From Heracleum sosnowskyi (Eukaryota > Streptophyta > Magnoliopsida > Apiales > Apiaceae), in assembly GCA_030848705.1 (NCBI GenBank), contig CM061245.1, forward strand, positions 73,333,564-73,397,563: DNA of 64,000 nt, in the 5' to 3' direction. The notes beneath the pieces are model-generated. The model did not search any database. It saw only the letters and a program-made list of their open reading frames with translations, and had not been told where the DNA came from. Positions 55,749 through 64,000 of the stretch are shown in pieces. The stretch's first letter is position 1; each line of letters begins with the position of its first letter. The translations under genes and the position numbers were made by a program.

Positions 55749-57622
55749 ACTTGATTGGGTCCGGCATACTTAAAGAACTGGCCTTTGTCAGGCAAAACAA
55801 CATTTTTAACTACAACTACCTCAACCTCTTTCACAAAAGAACGTTTCCATTTATAACCAGCCTTAACACATTTCTGAGTAGGCTTAGGAATAAATGAATC
55901 CACTCTAGTCTTAGGAGGACTAGTTGTTTTATCTCTAACATGCTTCTTATTATTAACATGTTGACGTGGAGCAGTCTTATCTTTAGATACATGCTTTTTA
56001 TTAAAATAAGCATACATAACATTGAAAGCACAAGACATGCAATTAATCACACCACATGCTTTATGAGAAGAATTAACAACAGGCATGTTAGTTCTACAGT
56101 TGTTTTGATCCAACTTATGGATATCTGATTTAGTCTTTTCAGTTGTAGCAACTTTGACTGGAATATCAGATATACACTTTTTGGACTGTTCAACTTCCAA
56201 AGCAATATCTTCTTCACGAATCTCCTCAGCAATAATGATAGAGTATTCATTTAGAGGATCTGCCTCGGACTCCTTACAGAAGGGTGTTTCAATACCCTTA
56301 AGCACATATGGAACACCCCTTCCTTCAGATCTGACTCTACAAGGGGAATTAATTCCAAGCAATCCAATGGCCTCATTATAATCATAACCTATACTGACAT
56401 GATTACCCATAGCTTGTTTATTGAGAATCTCTTTAGCCGTCTTACAAGAGTTGTAATAGGCATTTGCTTTTGTATTAAGCACATTATTCTTTTCTTTAAG
56501 AATGGTTTCCAGTTGAATATAACATTTAACCCTATTCTCAAGAAATGCAATTTTCTCAATAAGTTCATCCTGATTAAGATGCACTAGTTTTAATTCTTTT
56601 ATTTCCTTTTCAAGATTTGTGTTTAAAAGAATTATTCTATCATTTTCAGTGCGTGCACAACTTAAAGTATCACCAAGATTACGAATCATTTCAGTGTCAG
56701 TGAACTTTACCTCAGACATGTTGGGTGAAGATAACATGGAATCAAAGAGTTTGTCTCCTATTGCCATGAGTGCAAGATTTCCAACTTCTTCATCTTCACT
56801 GTCTGTATCATCCCAGCTCTTTTCTTTAGACTTGTTCTTCTCAACCATCCCTATTTTATAGCCACCCCTTGTGCTATTTGAGGATGAAGAACCACCTGTC
56901 TGGTATTCGTCAGCATATGTCTTGAACTTGAAACTAGGATTTCTCCTGAACCTGAAGTTTCCAAACTTATTCACTACCCAGGCCATAGACTCATCTTCCA
57001 ACTGTTCAAGCTCCTCCATAGAATAAAAATCACCACCATATTGACTTGTAGATGTAACACCATATTCAGCTACAATTACATCCTTGTTAGGACTGGAAGG
57101 TATAACAACCTTCGCTTCCTGTTTCTGTGGGACTCCAGCTACCAGTGAAGTAGACATACTAACCACTCTTCCTTCCCTTGGATTTGATCTGAAGTGCTCA
57201 TATGAAGAGGTGATAATTTCCATCTTATTCTCTCTGACTTCCTTTGTCCCTTCATTGATTATTTCAATCGTATCCCAAATGTGTTTGGCAGAAACACATT
57301 TTAAAATATGATTACGCATGATTGGATCAAGACAATCAACCAGTATCAACTGTAGACAGACATCCAAGGAAACATCTTCTTTTTCTTCAGGAGTGTAGTC
57401 CTTGGGATCCTTAGGGTATATCCTAGCAGCCCTAGTAACAACATCATTCTCTATTAGCTCTTCCTCAACAAACATAGGAATTCTTGGTCCATTCTTCAGC
57501 ACATCAAGATATTCAACATTAACCACTTGAAGAACCAGGAGCATCTTCTTCTTCCACATAGGATAATGATCCTTGCTGAACATTGGGATTTTGACTGTAA
57601 CAGCTTTCCGAGTTGTAGACAT
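55727..57622 (-). CDS. E4 Gag (631 aa) with internal deletions
   Basis: Starts MSTTRKAVTVKIPMFSKDHY. The Gag core begins normally, but after YEHFRSNPRE it jumps to GRVVSMSTSLVAG, skipping about 90-100 residues compared with E1 and E5. It also lacks the CCHC knuckle: GGYKIGMVEKNK is followed directly by SKEKSWDDTDSEDEE where E1 has the knuckle. Both gaps keep the frame. The downstream coiled coil and a CGVINCMSC motif (like CNNIECMPC in E1) are present. Ends GPNQVWAPKKV at the pol overlap. Without the core and knuckle it is doubtful that it packages RNA by itself. Confidence 0.85.
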   Translation of the reverse strand: MSTTRKAVTVKIPMFSKDHYPMWKKKMLLVLQVVNVEYLDVLKNGPRIPMFVEEELIENDVVTRAARIYPKDPKDYTPEEKEDVSLDVCLQLILVDCLDPIMRNHILKCVSAKHIWDTIEIINEGTKEVRENKMEIITSSYEHFRSNPREGRVVSMSTSLVAGVPQKQEAKVVIPSSPNKDVIVAEYGVTSTSQYGGDFYSMEELEQLEDESMAWVVNKFGNFRFRRNPSFKFKTYADEYQTGGSSSSNSTRGGYKIGMVEKNKSKEKSWDDTDSEDEEVGNLALMAIGDKLFDSMLSSPNMSEVKFTDTEMIRNLGDTLSCARTENDRIILLNTNLEKEIKELKLVHLNQDELIEKIAFLENRVKCYIQLETILKEKNNVLNTKANAYYNSCKTAKEILNKQAMGNHVSIGYDYNEAIGLLGINSPCRVRSEGRGVPYVLKGIETPFCKESEADPLNEYSIIIAEEIREEDIALEVEQSKKCISDIPVKVATTEKTKSDIHKLDQNNCRTNMPVVNSSHKACGVINCMSCAFNVMYAYFNKKHVSKDKTAPRQHVNNKKHVRDKTTSPPKTRVDSFIPKPTQKCVKAGYKWKRSFVKEVEVVVVKNVVLPDKGQFFKYAGPNQVWAPKKV

Positions 57623-57712
57623 TTTTGAGATTTTTAAAGAATAATCAAAATTTCAGAGTTTAAGAAAAAATCTCAAAACAATTGGATCTTTGATTTGTAT
57701 ATCAATCAAAAG

Positions 57713-57724
57713 GCTCTGATGCCA
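57713..57724 (-). promoter_or_regulatory. E4 primer-binding site
   Basis: TGGCATCAGAGC on the minus strand, two bases after the 5' LTR; initiator-Met type with one difference from TGGTATCAGAGC. Confidence 0.85.
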
Positions 57725-57726
57725 AT

Positions 57727-59196
57727 TGTTAGGTCCTGATAAGTTTGTAGAAGGGGGGTTGAATACAAACTATACCGTTTTATCGAAATTTGTTCTTTGA
57801 ATAATTTAACAATTAAGAACAAATTAATGCGGAATATAAATGAAACAAAATTCAAGTTAAATATAAACTATATTAAACTTGAAGGGTGTTGCAAATACAG
57901 TACGGATTACAAAGTATTTATCTCAAGCTAATTAATAGAAATTTAGAATAAATTCGACATGAACTTTTCTAATATTTGTAATAAAAAGATCGAATGCTAA
58001 AAGCAAAGTTCGAGATAAATTCTAGGGATAAAAATCCGCTAGTTAATCAAAGCAATACAAGTAATCAACTTCTAGTGGTTTGGATTTAACAATACAAACT
58101 AGAATTAATTGTTTGAGAAGAAATGAGATCAAATGGCTTTTCTTCTTTTGCTGGAGAGAAAGTTCTGTGTGTTTGATAATTCTGATGATATAATGTTCAG
58201 TGCTTTTTCTTTCTGCACTGCCTCGGGTCATATACAATTTAATTAAGCCTGTATGACCTTTTAATTAAATCAAAATGATTTAATCAAACAATCAAAACAC
58301 TTGTATGACCTGAGGTATAAAGCTCGGTAGAACCTGCTTCAGCAAAAGAACCTTCAGAAAGTGCTCGGTATGACCTAGCATACTTCTACCAACTTTCGGT
58401 ATGACCTTAGAAAAGAACCAGTATGACCTGAGAAATCATTCTGTATGACCTACCAAAGTGTTGAGCAATGATTCGGTATGGCCTTATAAATGACTCGGTA
58501 TGACCTCAAATTATTCGGTATGACCTTAAAATGATTCGGTATGACCTGTCATTATACCATTAAGTTAATTTCCTTTAATTAAATTAGTTAATTTAAATTC
58601 TGAATTAAATTAATTCTTTTCTGGAATTAATTTAATAAATAATTTAAACAACCAAATTAATTAATTTAATAAATAAATTAATTCTGAATGAATTAATTTA
58701 TTAATTAAATTGATTAATTATTTAATTAATTAAAAGAAGATAACTTAAAATCCTTGCATTCCTCTATCTTCTGAAAATCACTGAATATAGATGATTTAAT
58801 TCCACTGATTGATGTCGTCATTCGATGCACTGTCTGGTTCATGAATAACTGACTTCAATGAAAATTCTTCATCTTTAAAACATTTAAAGCTGTGGCTTCT
58901 TTTCTTTAGCTCTGATTAAACTCTGTATCCTGTACTTCTTCTGTCACCAACTGGAAATCTCTGTCACTGTAGTAAATCCACTTTCTTGAATACTTCACTG
59001 AGGCTTGAACAACAAATTGAACTTCTTTCAATGTAGAATAACTTCAAGTCTGTAGATGACTTTAATTCTCCATTCTCTTGACAAATAAAACTCTATGAGA
59101 TTCCTGTGACCTTTAATCTAATATTTACTTATTACATTCTTGTTTAAGTTGAGTAGAATCCTCGAATTACAAATAGGCTATAGCATATGCCTTTCA
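57727..59196 (-). repeat. E4 5' LTR
   Basis: Same ends as the 3' copy. The words lie at 58246-58550, and an AT-rich insertion of about 55 bp near 58675-58730 is absent from the other LTR. Hairpin at 57742-57749 with 57764-57771. Confidence 0.95.
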
Positions 59197-59201
59197 GTGT
59201 A

Positions 59202-62089
59202 ACAGATCAAATTATATCAGTAACTCCTTTTAATGAGATGTTTGTCAAATTCCCTTTTTGTTAGAGTTAAATCTTGTTAACATGCAATTCATTTTTAAAT
59301 CATTAGACATGTTGAAAGATTTAAATATGCAGAAAGGAAATAACACATTCACATCGCACATAAATTAATCAAACAGAGGGGAAAAAAACCCTATCATTTC
59401 ATTAAAAAAAATACATAATACATTGATTTGAAAAAATAAACTAAAAAACAAAACAGCCTAGCCCCCCCCCCCCGGTCCCAGCCCCCTCGACCGGAGAAAC
59501 AGCTAAACAACAGCTAAGCTGCTGCTGCTCCCCCAGGAGCTCCATTAGGGCCTCCTCCGGGACCTCACCGCCTGTTGCTGGCTGTCAGGGCAATCAGGGC
59601 TGCCCTCATCACATCCACTTCATCCCTCTCCTCTTGAAGGAGCTGCTCAACCTTCTCCTGTAGGAGAAGAATCTTGCTGACTCTTGATAGCCGGTGGTAC
59701 TCTTCTGGAGAGATGTCAAGAATACCAGGAACTATTTTGAGTAATTTTAAAAGATGATGATGAGATGATGAGCTACGATTGTGCCTTTAAAAAGGCAGGG
59801 GGTTGCTAGATAGCCCGTGTGTTTAACTAGAGTTAAACGGGGGTTAAGAGAACTGAAGAGACATGCATTAAATCACTCTAGTGTAAATGAAGAGACTACT
59901 CGAGTACCTAGAGTGAAAAATGTGCCTCAGCTCAGATTACAAAGATTATCATGACAAAGATATTTGAATAGAGATAGGAATAAAAAATAAATAGCTGGCC
60001 ATATAAATATGTTCAACTAAATAAATTAAACAAAAATCTCTAGACAAGAGACATTAAAAAAAATCAATATGTTTTGAATAATGTAGCAAGCAAGTTATTT
60101 GAATTTTTGAGACACTTATTCAGCTGACATCATTCATTAAATGTATGACATTTGACAAATGATATCCTTGAATATTCATCCATTGAAAAATCAAAGAACA
60201 ACAATGCACTAGCTTGTTAATGTCTAGAGATGATCAACTATTTAATATCAGTGAGAAAAGTAGCTTGCTATCTCATTGAATATTACTCAGAAGATCATTT
60301 CTAGACCACTTCACTTAGTACATAACATCATTCAACTGTATTGACTTTTCATGATAACCAAAACAAAAACAAACAAATAAGACACACAAAATAAACAAAT
60401 AATTCTAGAGATTGAAATCATTGGTTACATGCATTTAACACATATATGTAAGAGAATAAGAAGTCATTACCTACCAAACTCATTTGTCAACTCAAGTGAG
60501 TTGCTGCATTAAGAGCATTGGCAAGATATCTGGTTAAATGTTGTTCTCTTGGAACATAGTGTAGTTCCACTACAACATGCACATCACTTCTTCCAATAGC
60601 ATGGTGCATGAGGTTTGTGTACTTGACTCTTTTGAGAAATGCTTGGATGCTTCAGCTGCATCTTTTGATTTGACATTAAGCTAAGCATTTCTTTTGAGCC
60701 ATGACCCGAACTCATTTCCTTAGAGTTGACATGAATTGTGCTATGTCTTCTTGATTAGGAAATTATCCTGCAAGGATCAACATCTAGGCAGCCAATTAGA
60801 GCACAACAAGTATCTCTTGGATTATCAAGTACTGAATGGTTGATAATCTCTTGAGATACAACAATGATTCCAGGAAAAGTTAAGGTACTAGTACACAAAC
60901 AAGTGGTTAACATAATTTCTAGCATTCTATTACTTAGTCATGAGAGAGATCACCAACTAACTTTTCAAAACATGAATTTCCTACCAAGGTATTCAATTCA
61001 GTTTTGTCAATAATTGGTATGAGAATTCTTAAAAGAATACTCATTTCTCTCCTCAGAACTACTTTTCATGAGCTCTTCAGCTTAACAGCAAAGCTACTGA
61101 TCAGTGATGCTAGATATTATGTAAACTAAATGTATCTCAGCTAAAGATTTATGTCTTACAAAGGCTGAGATTTAAATTTTAATTTTCTACAGATATAGAC
61201 ACTGCCTTTTTGCACTATCCGTAGAGGAGCAAAAGTAGTATCCATAGATGTAGAAAATTATCTACAGATAATCAGTATCCATAGACAAAGCAAAGAAACT
61301 AATCCAGTGTTATGAATGACTATCTACGGATAAGAATATCCATCGATAAAGTAAATTTTCACTTAGAAATTTTTTTCACTTTTTCTGGAAAACTTAGTTT
61401 TCAAGAAAGTCATTTGAACATTGGCTACATATGAGACATCAAGAAAATAGGGAAGTTTATTCATACCTCACTTACTTACCATTCTGGAGAGGATGGTTGA
61501 CAAGTAGCTTGGTACTGATGTCTTCTTTACCGAGTCACACTTGGATCAAAAAGTATTTCCATTGTACTGTTCAACACAGAATCCCTTTAGAGAAAATCCT
61601 TGAAGAAACTGATTTGAGCACAGTAGATTAAGAGATTTGCGAGGCAGATGTTCCACTTATTTCTTTAACCGAGACTTTAACTCAAGGAGAAAGATTAGAT
61701 GTCCAGGAAGTAGACATGGAATATTGTAGGAGCTAGAAGATCTTGCCTTGATCCAAGTGAACACCTTATTCCTTTAACCCAATAAATGTCTTCAAGAGGA
61801 CTTTCTTCTGGATTTTGGAACAAGCTTCTTATGGTAGGTGCAGGTCTTGAAGATGCAATAATATTCACATCAGTATGATTATGTGAAGTTGATCTTTGAC
61901 TTAGAGAAACTCCCCCTAAGTTCATTGGGGTGATAACTCAGAGTTGTGATCCACCTACGGATGCTCCATTTTGGCTTCCTACGGATGCTCCATTTGGCTT
62001 TTCCATAGATGACTCATTTGGGCTTGAATCATCCATAGTCTAGACAATCATTCTTGGAGGTACCGATTCATCCTCATAATCATCATCTT
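59202..62089 (-). pseudogene. E3 interior: decayed pol, small ORF, word clusters
   Basis: On the minus strand, 60625-60495 reads YTNLMHH, VVVELHYVPREQHLTRYLAN and LNAATHLS, and 60780-60700 reads LIGCLDVDP: the RNase H of a Copia pol with several changes and stops. At about 59760-59575 a helical ORF (ILDISPEEYHRLSRVSKILL, then QEKVEQLLQEERDEVDVMRA) precedes a C/G-rich run at 59463-59475. Words of the TATCCGTAGA type cluster at 61185-61345 and 61955-62040. An ORF at 61925-61695 (MNLGGVSLSQRSTSHNHTDV) is unassigned. Confidence 0.6.
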
Positions 62090-63130
62090 TGTTAGGAATA
62101 CGTTGTTCTTGATGATAATTATAAAAACACTTAGTAGATTCTGTATTAAGTCATTTTGTAACTGTCAACGGAATGGCATGCTTTGCAGTGTTTCGTTGAC
62201 AGGAAGCTCATCAACGGAATGAGTGTTGCAGCAATTGCACTGTACAATACTTCACAGTTTGATATGCATTTGATGTATGTATTAGATAGGTTTCCTAAGT
62301 CATGTTGACTAAGTACTAGATAGGCAAAATAGGTTGGTTAATTGTAAGTATATCATGCCTTGTAATTTTGCCTAAGTGAAGACATGTCAACGGTATGAAG
62401 ATTACTCTATCAACGGAACAAGGATACACCATCAACGGAATGAAGTTTACTCATCAACGAAATGAAGTTTACTCATCAACGAAATGAAGAATAAAGCTAT
62501 CAACGAAACACATCTCCCTGCTATCAACGAATCATTATTTCTTTTTTGAATAGTTGACAAAGTGATAGTGACAGTTTACTGAACAGATCTAAAGGTGATG
62601 TGGAAGTGTACTTTGCATTGGAAACCATTAAAATGGACATGGGGAATAAGGAAACATCCCAGTTTCCAATTGGGCTCTTGGGAGTGATCATAATAAGCAT
62701 GAAGACAAAATCAAGGATCTCCAAGGACCACTGGACAAAGGGATGAAAAGCAAACTATTGGCGGTTACCTTTAGTGTACTGTAGTGTAGCCAAAAATAGC
62801 TTTGTAAACTTGGGAATATATAACCAAGTGTAGCAGTTAAAATAAGTGTAAGAGAAGAAAAACAAATAGTTTGTATTAGCTATCTTTGAGAGCATTCTTC
62901 TCTACACCCTTGTAACTGAGTAGCTGTGTACTTTTGTATCACAGATTATTTTCGCAATAAAAACACTTCAGTTGGATCATCAAACAATCCAACTGAATTA
63001 TTTATATCTTGTGTTTTTATTTATTCAGTTCAGTTTTATTTATAAGTGTTTTAAGTTTAAGAAAATATCAAGAATTGTATTCAACCCCCCCCCCCCTTCT
63101 ACAATTCTGTTAGGTCATTTGGGATTAACA
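62090..63130 (+). repeat. E5 5' LTR
   Basis: TGTTAGGAATACG to GGGATTAACA, 1041 bp. Ten copies of (A/G)TCAACG(G/A)AATGA or variants lie at 62163-62530, upstream of a TATA box AATATATAA near 62815. The hairpin AGAATTGTA (63071-63079) with TACAATTCT (63100-63108) encloses a C-run. Confidence 0.9.
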
Positions 63131-63132
63131 AT

Positions 63133-63144
63133 TGGTATCAGAGC
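63133..63144 (+). promoter_or_regulatory. E5 primer-binding site
   Basis: TGGTATCAGAGC, exact complement of the initiator tRNA-Met 3' end as used by Copia elements. Confidence 0.92.
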
Positions 63145-63193
63145 GAGCTTCTAACATACAAGAAGTTTAAAGATCAAGACCAAAACAGAAACC

Positions 63194-64000
63194 ATGGTGA
63201 AGAAGGATGCAGGTGTGAAGATACCAGTTCTTGATAAGGACAATTACTTTCACTGGAAAGTAAAGATGCATTTACATCTCATGTCTATGGATGAGAGATA
63301 TGTAGACTGCATTGAGAAAGGTCCACACGTTCCCATGAAGTTTGCATCTAGAGTTGGACTGCCAGATGATGCTCCTGATCTGGATATTCCAAAACTTGTC
63401 TCAGAATGGACTATTGAAGATGTTGCAGAAGTCCATAAAGATAAAAGAACCATGAACATTCTGTTTAATGGTTTGGAGCAAGAGATGTTTGACAATGTCA
63501 TAAACTGTACAACCTCCAAAGAAGTATGGGACACTGTCAGAACACTATGTGAAGGAACTGAGCAAGTAAGGGAGAACAAAATGCAACTCCTTATACAACA
63601 ATATGAGCACTTTCACTTTAAAGCTGGTGAAACCCTAAATGACACGTTTAGTAGGTTTCAAAAGCTTTTGAATGGATTAAAGTTGTATGGGAGGATCTAT
63701 CAAACCAAGGATTCAAACCTTAAATTTCTTAGAGCTCTTCCAAAAGAATGGAAGCCTATGACTGTTTCTCTCAGAAACACTCAAGAGTACAAAGACTACA
63801 CTCTTGAAAGGCTGTATGGAACATTAAAGACATATGAGTTGGAAATGGAGTAAGATGAAGAAATTGAGAAGGTACAGAAGAATGGTGGATCCATTGCATT
63901 GATTGCATCTGTGAACCAACTGGAAGATGACACTGAAGAAGCTGCAAAGGCCACAACTAGTCGAGCTAGTTGTAGAAGTGATGTTAGCAAGGGTAAGGGT
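63194..64000 (+). pseudogene. E5 Gag, 5' part with one stop
   Basis: MVKKDAGVKIPVLDKDNYFH begins a Copia Gag (core to LKTYELEME). A TAA at 63851-63853 interrupts, and the same frame continues to the window end (DEEIEKVQKNGGSIALIAS). A C-to-T change of a CAA codon would explain it. Compared with E4, this core is complete (FKAGETLNDTFSRFQKLL). Confidence 0.85.

Larger units (their letters stand above)
49031..59196 (-). mobile_element. E4: Ty1/Copia Sirevirus-like element, 10.2 kb, nested in E3
   Basis: LTRs of 1414 bp (49031-50444) and 1470 bp (57727-59196) are flanked by exact GTGTA duplications (49026-49030 and 59197-59201). On the minus strand the order is LTR, PBS, gag, pol, degraded 3' ORF region, PPT, LTR. 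By eye the LTRs differ at about 12 substitutions (about 0.9%), two 1-bp indels and one insertion of about 55 bp of AT-rich sequence in the 5' copy. Relatively young, with a few lesions. Confidence 0.95.
46430..62089 (-). mobile_element. E3: old Sirevirus-like Copia element, split by E4
   Basis: A minus-strand 3' LTR end (TGTTAGGGTTGACAC, right edge 47087) is preceded by PPT AAATAGGGGGAGAT (47101-47088). The interior runs 47088-49030, is interrupted by E4 with target duplication GTGTA, and resumes at 59202. It holds extra GGGGGAG-type tracts, a decayed RNase H (about 60495-60780), a small helical ORF, and many copies of TATCCGTAGA. The rest of the element and its 5' LTR are beyond or disrupted by E5. 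Much more decayed than E4. Confidence 0.75.
62090..64000 (+). mobile_element. E5: Copia Sirevirus-like element, 5' part (cut by window end)
   Basis: LTR, PBS and the start of gag are visible on +. It was inserted in or next to E3 DNA. The 3' end and target duplication cannot be checked. Confidence 0.9.

Noticed and set aside
61431..61631. 66-codon + strand ORF in E3
   Set aside because: Lies in decayed retroelement DNA, no similarity recognised, and the element reads on the other strand.

Overview
The window is nuclear DNA of a flowering plant, most likely a eudicot. It has spliced genes, plant LTR retrotransposons, a nuclear copy of plastid rps4, and fragments of plant genes (phosphoacetylglucosamine mutase, NAC, DEK, XLG, SUA-like, HSP90). 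I cannot name the species. About three quarters of the window is LTR retrotransposon, partly nested. No rRNA, tRNA or CRISPR was seen.

Layout. 1-585: 3' exons of an RPA70-like gene. 1735-1973: decayed plastid rps4 insert. 2112-15800: E1, a Sirevirus-like Ty1/Copia element on + with TSD GCGTT/ACGTT, gag, a crippled pol, a small acidic ORF and a very long broken env-like region. 16219-17408: AT-rich, Helitron-like block with 226-bp tandem repeats. 17491-17778: a small intact plant gene. 19955-20490: LINE remnant. 20922-30560 and 44509-44774: a mosaic of gene fragments, namely PAGM (-), NAC (+), DEK (+), XLG (+), SUA-like (+) and the HSP90 promoter plus exon 1 (-), introns retained. E2 splits the mosaic: 30561-44483, a young Ty3/Gypsy Tat-lineage element on - with TSD ATAGA, a 1904-aa intact gag-pol with two RNase H domains, an opposite-strand three-exon gene, and two tandem arrays. 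46430-62089: E3, an old Sirevirus-like Copia on -, interrupted by E4 (49031-59196, Copia on -, TSD GTGTA/GTGTA). E5 (62090 to the window end) is a Copia element on +, cut by the window edge.

Most interesting observations. (1) Each of the four Copia families carries its own short word, repeated roughly ten times per LTR: ACTGTCA in E1, TATCCGTAGA in E3, CGGTATGACCT in E4, TCAACGGAATGA in E5. In E1 the word also fills intergenic spacers and coding sequence. (2) E1, E4 and E5 share, just before the LTR end, a C-run loop closed by perfect 8-9 bp stems of different sequence in each family, which is a covariation signature. (3) E2 carries a complete spliced gene with its own TATA box and 5' UTR intron on the strand opposite gag-pol. 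(4) An HSP90 promoter fragment with a perfect heat-shock element points directly into the 5' LTR of E2.

The retrotransposon genes work as usual gag-pol systems. E2 looks potentially autonomous, while E1 and E4 have lesions in catalytic residues or domains. The host-gene pieces are mostly fragments with stops and missing exons. Only the 95-codon gene at 17491 looks complete.
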